DNA of 64,000 bases from Mycobacterium sp. DL99 (lineage in GTDB: Bacteria > Actinomycetota > Actinomycetes > Mycobacteriales > Mycobacteriaceae): contig NZ_SJOM01000007.1 in assembly GCF_004762045.1 (NCBI RefSeq), forward strand, positions 5,197,798 to 5,261,797, given 5' to 3'. The notes beneath the pieces are model-generated. The model had not been told where the DNA came from, searched no databases, and saw only the letters and a program-made list of their open reading frames with translations. Of this stretch, positions 17,229-25,177 are shown piece after piece (positions within the stretch are counted from its first letter, which is position 1; each line of letters starts with the position of its first letter). Both the position numbers and the translations under genes were made by a program.

Positions 17229-17864
17229 CTACTCCTCGTGCAGGATCGGGTCGGACTCCAGGTGGGTCAGCCCGTTCCACATCAGGTTGACGACGTGGGC
17301 GGCCACCACTTCCTTCTTGGGCTCGCGCACGTCGAGCCACCACTGGGCGGTCATCGACACCGACCCGACCAGCGCCTGGGCATACAGCGGTGCCAGTTCG
17401 GGATCCAGCCCGCGCCGGGAGAAGTCCCCGGCCAGGATCGAGGAGACCTGGTTGACCGCGTCGTTGAGCAGCGTCGAGTAGGTGCCCGAGGTGATCGCGG
17501 CGGGGGAATCGCGGATCAGGATGCGGAAGCCGTCGGTGCGCTCCTCGACGTAGGTCAGCAGGGCCAGCGCCACGCGTTCGACCCGCACCCGGGACCGGTT
17601 GTTGGTAAGCGACGAGGTGATGCCATCCAGCAGAGCCGACATCTCCCGGTCGACGACGACGGCGTACAGGCCTTCTTTGCCGCCGAAGTGCTCGTAGACC
17701 ACTGGTTTGGAGACGTTGGCGCGCTGCGCGATCTCCTCGATCGAGGTTCCGTCATAGCCCCGTTCAGCGAACAGCGACTTGGCGATCTCGATGAGCTGCT
17801 GTCGCCGTTCGTTGCCGGTCATCCGGGCCCGGGGGGCCCGCACTTCCTTCTCGGGTGCTGCCAC
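17229..17864 (-). CDS. TetR-family regulator, Rv1019 homologue
   Basis: 211 residues from the GTG at 17864; an internal ATG at 17822 gives the 197-residue form I recall for M. tuberculosis Rv1019. The TetR helix-turn-helix is RRQQLIEIAKSLFAERGYDGTS...NVSKPVVYEHFGGKEGLY. The C-terminal ligand domain includes VALALLTYVEERTDGFRILIRDS. In M. tuberculosis it lies between glmU and mfd, and I recall it described as autoregulatory; here about 15 kb of accessory genes separate it from mfd. Part-palindromes (CTAG-N9-CTAG, GACTAGAGTC) lie at 17875-17895 just upstream and may be its operator. Confidence 0.88.
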   Translation of the reverse strand: MAAPEKEVRAPRARMTGNERRQQLIEIAKSLFAERGYDGTSIEEIAQRANVSKPVVYEHFGGKEGLYAVVVDREMSALLDGITSSLTNNRSRVRVERVALALLTYVEERTDGFRILIRDSPAAITSGTYSTLLNDAVNQVSSILAGDFSRRGLDPELAPLYAQALVGSVSMTAQWWLDVREPKKEVVAAHVVNLMWNGLTHLESDPILHEE

Positions 17865-17907
17865 GCATATCAGGCTAGACCGTTCGACTAGAGTCTCTCC
17901 CGGACAT

Positions 17908-17979
17908 TCCGTCGTGGTGTAATCGGCAGCACCTCTGATTTTGGTTCAGATAGTTCAGGTTCGAGTCCTGGCGACGGAG
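17908..17979 (+). tRNA. tRNA-Gln (anticodon TTG)
   Basis: A full cloverleaf can be drawn: acceptor TCCGTCG/CGACGGA, D-stem GTGT/GCAC, anticodon stem TCTGA/TCAGA with loop TTTTGGT giving anticodon TTG at 17941-17943, and T-arm CAGG-TTCGAGT-CCTG. The CCA end is not encoded. It lies between the divergent TetR and glmU genes. Confidence 0.96.
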
Positions 17980-18066
17980 CTCACGATCCCGCGAACGACC
18001 GCAGAATGCCGGTGTTGACGGTTTGTCGGCGTACAGACACGGTCGCTCGGCGAGAAAGGGGCACCT

Positions 18067-19527
18067 GTGTCGACCACCGAGGCCGCCGTCGTCGTACTGG
18101 CAGCAGGTGCCGGGACCCGAATGTGCTCGGACACCCCGAAGGTGCTGCACACCCTGGCCGGCCGCAGCATGCTCAGCCACGCGGTACACACCGTGGCCAA
18201 TGCGGCTGCCCAGCATCTGGTGGTCGTTCTCGGCCACGACCGTGAGCGCATCGCCCCCGCGGTCGGTGAGCTGGCGGAGAAGCTGGGCCGCACCATCGAC
18301 GTCGCCATCCAGGACCAGCAGCTGGGCACCGGCCACGCCGTGGCCTGTGGCCTGAGCTCGCTGCCCGACGAATTCGCCGGCACGGTCGTCGTGACCTCGG
18401 GTGATGTCCCGCTGCTCGATGCGGACACGCTGGCCGGTCTCATCGAGACCCACAGTGCCGCGACGGCTGCTGCCACTGTGCTCACCACCACCGTGCCCGA
18501 CCCGACCGGCTACGGCCGCATCCTGCGTACCCAGGACAACGAGGTAATCGGCATCGTCGAGCAGGCCGACGCGACCGAGTCGCAGCGGGCGATCCGCGAA
18601 GTCAACGCCGGGGTGTACGCCTTCGACATCGCCGACCTGCGCTCGGCGTTGAGCCGCTTGAGCTCGAACAACGCGCAGCAGGAGCTGTACCTCACCGACG
18701 TCATCGCGATCGTGCGGCAGGACGGCCGGACGGTGCGGGCCATGCATGTCGACGACAGCGCGCTGGTGGCCGGCGTCAACGACCGGGTGCAGCTCTCCGA
18801 TCTGGGCGCTGAACTCAACCGCCGCATCGTGGCCCGCCATCAGCGGGCCGGCGTCACGATCATCGACCCGGCCACCACCTGGATCGATGTCGACGTCACC
18901 ATCGGCCGCGACACCGTCGTGCGCCCCGGCACCCAACTGCTCGGCACGACCGAGATCGGCGCCGGCTGCGAGATCGGCCCGGACTCGACGCTGACCGACG
19001 TCGAGGTGGGTGACGGCGCATCGGTGGTGCGCACCCATGGTCAGCTCGCCGTGATCGGAGCCGGAGCCACCGTCGGCCCGTTCACCTACCTGCGGCCGGG
19101 CACGATCCTCGGGGCCGACGCCAAGCTCGGCGCGTTCGTCGAGACCAAGAACTCCACAATCGGCACGGGCACCAAGGTGCCTCACCTGACCTACGTCGGC
19201 GACGCCGACATCGGCGACCACAGCAACATCGGGGCCTCCAGCGTCTTCGTCAACTACGACGGCGAGACCAAGCACCGGACCACCATCGGCTCGCACGTGC
19301 GCACCGGCTCCGACACGATGTTCATCGCCCCGGTCAACGTGGGCGACGGCGCCTACACAGGTGCGGGCACCGTGCTGCGCGACGACGTCCCGCCCGGCGC
19401 GTTGGCGGTCTCGGACAACGCCCAACGCACCATCGAGGGCTGGGTGCAACGCAAGCGCCCGGGTTCGGCTGCCGCGGCGGCAGCGGCGGCAGCAGAAGAG
19501 GCCGCGCGCAAGGCCCGCGAGGAGTAG
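18067..19527 (+). CDS. glmU: Bifunctional GlmU: glucosamine-1-phosphate N-acetyltransferase / UDP-GlcNAc pyrophosphorylase
   Basis: 486 residues. GlmU makes UDP-N-acetylglucosamine for peptidoglycan and cell-wall linker synthesis. The N-terminal nucleotidyltransferase has VLAAGAGTRM...TPKVLHTLAGRSML and QQLGTGHAVACGL; the C-terminal part is a left-handed beta-helix of hexapeptide repeats (TEIGAGCEIGPDSTL, IGASSVFVNYDGETKHRT). The tail is low-complexity alanine (AAAAAAAAAEEAARKAREE), typical of mycobacterial GlmU. The GTG start has AAAGGGG upstream. It precedes prsA by 195 bp on the same strand. Confidence 0.97.
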   Translation: MSTTEAAVVVLAAGAGTRMCSDTPKVLHTLAGRSMLSHAVHTVANAAAQHLVVVLGHDRERIAPAVGELAEKLGRTIDVAIQDQQLGTGHAVACGLSSLPDEFAGTVVVTSGDVPLLDADTLAGLIETHSAATAAATVLTTTVPDPTGYGRILRTQDNEVIGIVEQADATESQRAIREVNAGVYAFDIADLRSALSRLSSNNAQQELYLTDVIAIVRQDGRTVRAMHVDDSALVAGVNDRVQLSDLGAELNRRIVARHQRAGVTIIDPATTWIDVDVTIGRDTVVRPGTQLLGTTEIGAGCEIGPDSTLTDVEVGDGASVVRTHGQLAVIGAGATVGPFTYLRPGTILGADAKLGAFVETKNSTIGTGTKVPHLTYVGDADIGDHSNIGASSVFVNYDGETKHRTTIGSHVRTGSDTMFIAPVNVGDGAYTGAGTVLRDDVPPGALAVSDNAQRTIEGWVQRKRPGSAAAAAAAAAEEAARKAREE

Positions 19528-19722
19528 GCCGGCCACCACCGGGGCCGAGCGTGGCGCGTGTGCACGAAATCGGTGGCAAACGCGTGCGGGAACGCCACAG
19601 TCGGCACCGCTGGGCCGGGCAATCCGACGTTTCGTGTTGGCAATCTGGTAACCCGGCTACGAACAACCAGAAACGCTACGTACGATTGCTCCGTATCGAT
19701 CCCCAACCGCGAAGGCAGCCAA

Positions 19723-20703
19723 GTGGCCACGGACTGGACCGACAATCGAAAAAACCTGATGCTGTTCTCGGGGCGCGCGCACCCGGAACTGGCAGAACAA
19801 GTGGCCAAGGAACTCGGTATCGAGGTCACCGCGCAGACCGCCCGCGACTTTGCCAACGGCGAGATCTTCGTCCGGTTCGACGAGTCCGTGCGCGGCTGCG
19901 ACGCGTTCGTACTGCAGAGCCATCCCGCGCCGCTGAACCAGTGGCTCATGGAGCAGCTCATCATGATCGACGCGCTCAAGCGCGGTAGCGCCAAGCGGAT
20001 CACCGCGATCCTGCCGTTCTATCCCTACGCGCGCCAGGACAAGAAGCACCGCGGCCGCGAGCCCATCTCGGCCCGCCTGGTCGCCGATCTGCTCAAGACC
20101 GCCGGCGCCGACCGCATCGTCTCGGTCGACCTGCACACCGATCAGATCCAGGGCTTCTTCGACGGCCCCGTGGACCACATGCGCGCCCAGTCGCTGCTGT
20201 GCGGCTACATCGCCGAGAACTACGCCGACAGCGACGTGGTCGTGGTGTCGCCGGACTCGGGCCGGGTGCGCGTCGCCGAGAAGTGGGCCGACTCGCTGGG
20301 CGGCGTGCCGCTGGCCTTCATCCACAAGACCCGCGACCCGCTGGTGCCCAACCAGGTCAAGGCCAACCGCGTCGTCGGTGACGTCAAGGGCAAGACCTGC
20401 ATCCTGACCGACGACATGATCGACACCGGTGGCACCATCGCCGGCGCAGTCAAGCTGCTGCGCGAAGACGGTGCCAAGGACGTCATCATCGCCGCCACCC
20501 ACGGCGTGCTGTCCGACCCGGCCGCCCAGCGTCTGGCCGACTGCGGTGCACGCGAGGTGATCGTCACCAACACGCTGCCGATCACCGACGACAAGCAGTT
20601 CCCGCAGCTGACCGTGCTGTCCATCGCGCCGCTGCTGGCCAGCACCATCCGTGCGGTGTTCGAGAACGGTTCGGTTACCGGGCTGTTCGACGGGTCCGCC
20701 TAG
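19723..20703 (+). CDS. prsA: Ribose-phosphate pyrophosphokinase (PRPP synthetase)
   Basis: 326 residues from GTG 19723, the same length I recall for the M. tuberculosis enzyme. It makes PRPP from ribose-5-phosphate and ATP, feeding nucleotides, His/Trp and, in mycobacteria, the decaprenyl-phospho-arabinose donor of the cell wall. Motifs: FPRFDES-type flexible loop (EIFVRFDESVRGCDAFVLQS), FYPYARQDKKHRGREPISA, VDLHTDQIQGFFDGPVDH, and the PRPP loop LTDDMIDTGGTIAGA. AAGG in GAAGGCAG supports this start; an upstream start at 19558 would add a non-conserved tail. A TACGAT (19681-19686) is a possible -10. Its stop codon is followed directly by arsC. Confidence 0.97.
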   Translation: MATDWTDNRKNLMLFSGRAHPELAEQVAKELGIEVTAQTARDFANGEIFVRFDESVRGCDAFVLQSHPAPLNQWLMEQLIMIDALKRGSAKRITAILPFYPYARQDKKHRGREPISARLVADLLKTAGADRIVSVDLHTDQIQGFFDGPVDHMRAQSLLCGYIAENYADSDVVVVSPDSGRVRVAEKWADSLGGVPLAFIHKTRDPLVPNQVKANRVVGDVKGKTCILTDDMIDTGGTIAGAVKLLREDGAKDVIIAATHGVLSDPAAQRLADCGAREVIVTNTLPITDDKQFPQLTVLSIAPLLASTIRAVFENGSVTGLFDGSA

Positions 20704-21042
20704 ATGGCCCGCATCTACCACAATCCGAAGTGCTCGACCTCGCGCAAGACCCTGGATCTGTTGCGCGAGAACGGGATCGAGCCGGAGGTCGTGCAATACC
20801 TCAAGACGCCGCCGACGCGTGACGAGATCAAGCAACTGATCGCCGACGCCGGCATCGACGTGCGGACTGCGGTGCGCAAGCGCGAATCCCTCTACGCCGA
20901 ACTCGGTTTGGCCGACGCATCCGACGAGGAACTGCTCGATGCGATGGCCGAGAATCCGATCCTGATCGAGCGGCCGTTCGTCGTGACCGACAACGGCACC
21001 CGGTTGGCCCGGCCGATCGATTCGGTGCGCGAGATTCTGTGA
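20704..21042 (+). CDS. arsC: ArsC/Spx-fold arsenate-reductase-like protein
   Basis: 112 residues. The thioredoxin-like ArsC fold starts MARIYHNPKCSTSRKTLDLL with the redox Cys10. The segment PILIERPFVVTDNGTRLARP is the standard ArsC C-terminus. Glutaredoxin-dependent arsenate reductases have this architecture, but no other arsenic genes are nearby, so it may reduce another substrate. The ATG follows the prsA stop with no gap, so translation is coupled. The gene overlaps lpqT by GTGA. It is, as far as I recall, not found at this locus in M. tuberculosis. Confidence 0.88.
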   Translation: MARIYHNPKCSTSRKTLDLLRENGIEPEVVQYLKTPPTRDEIKQLIADAGIDVRTAVRKRESLYAELGLADASDEELLDAMAENPILIERPFVVTDNGTRLARPIDSVREIL

Positions 21043-21683
21043 AGCGGCTGCTCGCCACCGGCGCCGCGATGGCGGTCCTGGTCACCGGCTGTGGCGCCGA
21101 AACGCCTGACTACAAGTCGATCTGGACCACGAGTTCGACGACTCCAGCCGTCCCTGCGGACAACCAGCCGGTACCCCTGTGGCAGTACCTGGAGGACTCC
21201 GGCGTCGTCGGCGAGCCCATCGCACCCGAGAAGATCCCACACCTGAACGTCACCATGCCGAACCCGCCGGGCTGGCACACCTACAACAATCCCAACCTGG
21301 CCCCGGGTACCCGGATGATCGCCAAGGGGAACACCTACCCCACCGCGATGATGCTGGCCTTCACCTTGCACGGCGATTTCGACGTACCCAAGGCCCTCAA
21401 AGACCACGGCTACGCCGATGCCCAACTGGCGGAGAACTTCAAGCAGCTCAACGCATCCAACGCGGACTGGAAGAGTTTCCCGTCGGCGATGATCGAGGGC
21501 AGCTACGACCTCAACGGCAAGCGCATGCAGAGCTACAACCGCGTCGTCATCGCGAACGACGGGCTGCAGCCCCCGCAGCGCTATCTGGTCCAACTGACCG
21601 TGACGACCTACGCCGACGAGGCTGCCACGCAGGGACCGGACATCGAATCGATCATCGCGGGCTTCAACATCGCCAAGAAGTGA
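21039..21683 (+). CDS. lpqT: LpqN/LpqT-family lipoprotein LpqT
   Basis: 214 residues. N-terminus VKRLLATGAAMAVLVTGC carries a lipobox with Cys18 as lipidation site. The body has the LpqN/LpqT domain (IPHLNVTMPNPPGWHTYNNPNLAPGT..., ending DIESIIAGFNIAK). It overlaps arsC by 4 bp (GTGA). Position between prsA and rplY matches lpqT (Rv1016c). The function of the family is not established; members are surface lipoproteins. A paralogue lies at 48044. Confidence 0.92.
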   Translation: MKRLLATGAAMAVLVTGCGAETPDYKSIWTTSSTTPAVPADNQPVPLWQYLEDSGVVGEPIAPEKIPHLNVTMPNPPGWHTYNNPNLAPGTRMIAKGNTYPTAMMLAFTLHGDFDVPKALKDHGYADAQLAENFKQLNASNADWKSFPSAMIEGSYDLNGKRMQSYNRVVIANDGLQPPQRYLVQLTVTTYADEAATQGPDIESIIAGFNIAKK

Positions 21684-21723
21684 ACCTGCGAAGAAGTGCC
21701 GGCGCGACCGTAGGGTGGTCAGC

Positions 21724-22596
21724 ATGAGTGGATGGACCAGCGCCGACCTGCCCTCGTTTACCGGCCGCCGGGTGATCGTCACCGGCGCCAACAGTGGACT
21801 GGGTCTCGTCACCGCCCGCGAGCTTGCCCGCGTCGGCGCCAAGGTCACCGTCGCGGTCCGCAACCTGGACAAGGGCACCGCAGCCGCGGCGTCGATGACC
21901 GGCGGGCAGGTCGAGGTACGCAAGCTCGACCTACAGAACCTGGCCTCGGTGCACGAGTTCGCCGACACGGTCGAGAGCGTCGACGTGCTGATCAACAACG
22001 CCGGCATCATGGCCGTCCCGCTGAGCCGGACCGTCGATGGCTTCGAGAGCCAGATCGGCACCAACCACCTCGGCCATTTCGCGCTGACCAACCTGCTGCT
22101 GCCCAAGATCGCCGACCGGGTGGTGACGGTGTCGTCGTTGATGCATCTGTTCGGGCAGATCAGCCTGCGGGATCTCAACTGGAAATCGCGGCCGTACTCG
22201 GCGTGGCTGGCCTACGGGCAGTCCAAACTGGCCAACCTGATGTTCACCTCCGAGTTGCAGCGCCGGCTGACGGCATCGGGCTCGCAGGTGCGTGCGCTGG
22301 CCGCCCACCCCGGGTATTCGGCCACCAACCTGCAGGGCCAGACCGGCAACAAGTTCGGCGCCCGGCTGATGGCGACCGCCAACCGGGTCTTCGCCAGCGA
22401 TCCGTCGTTCGGCGCCCGTCAGACGCTGTTCGCGGCGTCCCAGGACGTCCCCGGTGACAGCTTCATCGGGCCGCGGTTCGGCCAGTTCGGCCCCAGCCAG
22501 CCGGTCGGGCGCAGCCCGCTGGCCAGGCGGGTGGACACCCAGAAGGCACTGTGGGAGCTGTCTGAGCAGCTGACCAAGACCACGTATCCGCTGTAG
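21724..22596 (+). CDS. Short-chain dehydrogenase/reductase (retinol-dehydrogenase-like)
   Basis: 290 residues. Rossmann-fold NAD(P) binding TGANSGLG near residue 20, NNAGIM in the fourth strand, catalytic Ser in VTVSSL and YxxxK as YGQSK. An AGGG lies 8 bp before the ATG at 21724; a GTG at 21715 is an alternative. SDRs of this kind, with a long C-terminal region, act on lipophilic alcohols or ketones; the substrate cannot be read from sequence. It is placed 40 bp after lpqT on the same strand. Confidence 0.9.
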   Translation: MSGWTSADLPSFTGRRVIVTGANSGLGLVTARELARVGAKVTVAVRNLDKGTAAAASMTGGQVEVRKLDLQNLASVHEFADTVESVDVLINNAGIMAVPLSRTVDGFESQIGTNHLGHFALTNLLLPKIADRVVTVSSLMHLFGQISLRDLNWKSRPYSAWLAYGQSKLANLMFTSELQRRLTASGSQVRALAAHPGYSATNLQGQTGNKFGARLMATANRVFASDPSFGARQTLFAASQDVPGDSFIGPRFGQFGPSQPVGRSPLARRVDTQKALWELSEQLTKTTYPL

Positions 22597-22613
22597 CTCG
22601 CCGGCGCCGATTT

Positions 22614-22641
22614 TTGGGAGCGGCCCGGTTTTTGCTACCCT
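22614..22641 (+). promoter_or_regulatory. Promoter of rplY (TTGGGA-N16-TACCCT, extended -10)
   Basis: TTGGGA at 22614-22619 and TACCCT at 22636-22641, preceded by TGC to give an extended -10 (TGcTACCCT), form the best promoter in this gap. Start of transcription near 22648 leaves an untranslated leader of about 118 nt before rplY. Confidence 0.65.
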
Positions 22642-22660
22642 GACCTGGCGTCACGGCGAG

Positions 22661-22680
22661 GGTGGACCTTTTGGACCACC
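22661..22680 (+). promoter_or_regulatory. Hairpin in the rplY 5' leader
   Basis: GGTGGACC-TTTT-GGACCACC folds into a stem of seven pairs with one A-A mismatch and a UUUU loop, starting roughly 13 nt into the inferred leader. It may protect the mRNA 5' end or control ribosomal protein expression. No known r-protein binding motif is recognised. Confidence 0.4.
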
Positions 22681-22765
22681 GTTATCGGCGGGAACTTCTT
22701 CAAGTGTTGTGACCCTTGCCGTGCTGACGATCTGACCGCAGTACCGCAATTAGAGGAGCAACATC

Positions 22766-23419
22766 ATGGCCAAGGCCGCAGCCAAGAACGTCCCCAACAA
22801 GCTCACCGCCGCCGTGCGTACCCGCACCGGCAAGGGTGCCTCGCGCCAGGCACGCCGCGACGGCAAGGTCCCCACCGTGCTCTACGGCCACGGCACCGAG
22901 CCCCAGCACCTGGAGATCAGCGCCCGTGAGTTCGCCGCGGTGCTGCGCCACTCGGGCACCAACGCCGTGCTGACCCTCGACATCGAGGGCAAGGAGCAGC
23001 TGGCGCTGACCAAGGCGCTGGACATCCACCCGATCCGCCGCAACATCCAGCACGCCGACCTGCTGGTCGTGCGCCGGGGCGAGAAGGTCCACGTCGAGGT
23101 CACCGTGACCGTCGAGGGCGACGCCGTTCCGGGTGCCCTGGTCACCCAGGACGCCAACACCATCGAGATCGAGGCCGAGGCCCTGTCCATCCCCGAGCAC
23201 CTGACCGTGTCGATCGAGGGCGTCGACGCCGGCACCCAGATCCTGGCCGGCCAGATCGAGCTGCCCACCGGCGTTTCGCTGGTGTCGGATCCCGAGATGC
23301 TCGTGGTCAACGTCGTCGAGGCCCCGAGCGCCGAGGACCTCGAGTCCGAGGGTGCCGGCGAGACCGCTGAGGCCCCGGCCGCGGAGCCGGCCGCCGAAGC
23401 TGCCGAAGCTGCCGAGTAA
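22766..23419 (+). CDS. rplY: Ribosomal protein bL25 / general stress protein Ctc
   Basis: 217 residues; the two-domain Ctc/TL5 form. The N-terminal L25 domain binds 5S rRNA (LTAAVRTRTGKGASRQARRDGKVPTVLYGHG), followed by the beta-rich C-terminal domain and an Ala/Glu-rich tail (AEAPAAEPAAEAAEAAE). AGGAG lies 8 bp before the ATG. The gene has its own promoter and long leader and is followed by pth after 20 bp, a conserved rplY-pth pair. Confidence 0.97.
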   Translation: MAKAAAKNVPNKLTAAVRTRTGKGASRQARRDGKVPTVLYGHGTEPQHLEISAREFAAVLRHSGTNAVLTLDIEGKEQLALTKALDIHPIRRNIQHADLLVVRRGEKVHVEVTVTVEGDAVPGALVTQDANTIEIEAEALSIPEHLTVSIEGVDAGTQILAGQIELPTGVSLVSDPEMLVVNVVEAPSAEDLESEGAGETAEAPAAEPAAEAAEAAE

Positions 23420-23439
23420 CCAGGTAGGACACTGCCTCG

Positions 23440-24015
23440 ATGGCCGAGCCGCTGCTGGTGGTGGGCCTGGGAAATCCCGGGCCCGCCTACGCCAAAACCC
23501 GGCACAATGTCGGGTTCATGGTGGCCGATGTACTGGCCGCCCGCATCGGCTCGGCCTTCAAGGTGCACAAGAAATCCGGTGCCGAGGTGATCACCGGCCG
23601 GCTCGCCGGAGCTCCGGTGGTACTGGCCAAGCCTCGGTGCTACATGAACGAGTCCGGCCGTCAGGTCGGGCCGTTGGCCAAGTTCTATTCGGTGCCGCCG
23701 GGTCGGATCGTGGTCATCCACGACGAGCTCGACATCGACTTCGGCCGGATCCGGCTCAAGGTCGGTGGCGGCGAGGGCGGCCACAATGGGCTGCGTTCGG
23801 TGGCATCAGCCTTGGGCAGCAAGGAATTTCAACGGGTCCGCATCGGAGTGGGCCGCCCGCCGGGTCGTAAGGATCCGGCGGCGTACGTGTTGGAGGCCTT
23901 CACCGCCGCCGAACGCGCCGAGCTGCCGACGATCTGCGAGCAGGCCGCCGATGCCACCGAGCTGTTGATCGCTCAGGGCCTGGAGCCGGCCCAGAACACC
24001 GTGCACGCCTGGTGA
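23440..24015 (+). CDS. pth: Peptidyl-tRNA hydrolase
   Basis: 191 residues. Pth hydrolyses peptidyl-tRNAs released from stalled ribosomes. Catalytic His is in KTRHNVGFMVAD, and other blocks are GLGNPGPAYAKT, KPRCYMNESGRQV, HDELDIDFGRIRLKVGGGEGGHNGLRS and RIGVGRPPGR. Co-transcribed with rplY. Ends 7 bp from the convergent metallophosphoesterase. Confidence 0.97.
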   Translation: MAEPLLVVGLGNPGPAYAKTRHNVGFMVADVLAARIGSAFKVHKKSGAEVITGRLAGAPVVLAKPRCYMNESGRQVGPLAKFYSVPPGRIVVIHDELDIDFGRIRLKVGGGEGGHNGLRSVASALGSKEFQRVRIGVGRPPGRKDPAAYVLEAFTAAERAELPTICEQAADATELLIAQGLEPAQNTVHAW

Positions 24016-24022
24016 TCTTGCA

Positions 24023-25108
24023 TCACCAGGTGAACGGCTTCTCCAAAGTGAGCGTGCGCTCCGCCGGCGGGTACCAGCCCTGCGGCGCATGCTGGTCGCT
24101 GTGCAGATAGCACTGCACCCGCACCTCTGCGCTACCTGGACGAAATGTGAGCAGCCGGCTGATCGGCAGGGTCGTGATCGGCATGTGATGGCGACTCAAT
24201 GACGCCACATTCATGAAATAGGTTCCACCCCAAGCCTGCTCGATATGAGTCTTGCCGCCGTGGGAATCGTCGGGATTGGTGTGGGTGTGACCGGCCAGCC
24301 ACAGCGCGACCGCACCCGGGTGTTCGGTGAGGTACCGCTCGAAGGCCCCGGAGTCCGGCTTGCCGCCGACCCAGTACAGGTAGGACGCGCCCTGCGGCGT
24401 CCCCTCCAGGAACGGGCGGTGGTAGTGCTCGTGGAGCTTTCCGTCCGCGTCGCGGCGCACCCCCTCCCACTCCCCTGACGCCACCGTCGTGTCCTTGAGC
24501 ACGTAGTGGTGCACCGTGATGATGATCGAATCACGGTTCTGTTCAACCATGTTCGCCCACCAGTCGAATGTCTCGGCGGAGACCACCCCACCAGGGTTAC
24601 CGCCGAGCGTGCCCCGGCCCACGGCCTGAGACGGCTCGTTCCGGTCGCTGAGCATCAGGAACAGCAGGTTGCCCACCCGGAACGAATAGCGTTCCCAGGT
24701 ACCGCTGACCCGATATCGCCGGGCCGCGGCGTCGACGCCGGAATGTGCGGGGTGCGCGCCCAGCGGATCGATCCATTTCTGCCACCACCAGGCGTCGGGT
24801 TCGGAAAGACCGCTGCGGTCGTGGTTTCCGCACACCGAGTACACGTCTTCACGCCGGTGTTTGCGCAACGCCGAGAGCTGCCGGCGCACCTCCTGCCCCT
24901 CGGCGTCGTCGGGCAGGCGGTGATGGGCACCGGACATGTCGCCGACGTCGACGGCGATGTCCCAGCCGAACGGCGGACCGCCTTGCGCTCCACCGAATTC
25001 CGACTGCCGGATGGCCTCGGCGAGGCTCTCCCGGCCGAACTGCCTGTCGGTCCCGACGTGGGCATCACCAAATGCCCACAGCCGAAAGTCGCCCTGCTGT
25101 GTCGCCAT
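24023..25108 (-). CDS. Calcineurin-like metallophosphoesterase
   Basis: 361 residues. All metal-binding motifs of the dimetal phosphoesterase fold are present: GDAHVG (residues 14-19), VDVGDMSG, GNHDR, TVHHYVL and GHTHTN. There is no signal peptide, so it is probably cytoplasmic. The region KPDSGAFERYLTEHPGAVALWLAGHTH is typical of uncharacterised stand-alone phosphodiesterases. Physiological substrate unknown. Convergent with pth, and upstream of it by 69 bp lies the end of the ferredoxin gene on the same strand. Confidence 0.88.
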   Translation of the reverse strand: MATQQGDFRLWAFGDAHVGTDRQFGRESLAEAIRQSEFGGAQGGPPFGWDIAVDVGDMSGAHHRLPDDAEGQEVRRQLSALRKHRREDVYSVCGNHDRSGLSEPDAWWWQKWIDPLGAHPAHSGVDAAARRYRVSGTWERYSFRVGNLLFLMLSDRNEPSQAVGRGTLGGNPGGVVSAETFDWWANMVEQNRDSIIITVHHYVLKDTTVASGEWEGVRRDADGKLHEHYHRPFLEGTPQGASYLYWVGGKPDSGAFERYLTEHPGAVALWLAGHTHTNPDDSHGGKTHIEQAWGGTYFMNVASLSRHHMPITTLPISRLLTFRPGSAEVRVQCYLHSDQHAPQGWYPPAERTLTLEKPFTW

Positions 25109-25177
25109 CGTCGAGCCACGTTAGCCGTCGAGGGATGACCGGTCGGGCGTTGCGCTCACGGTGATTCCATCGGCCGG

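Noticed and set aside
17875..19539. 554-codon frame antisense to glmU
   Set aside because: glmU is unmistakable on the plus strand; this frame also runs through the tRNA-Gln gene.
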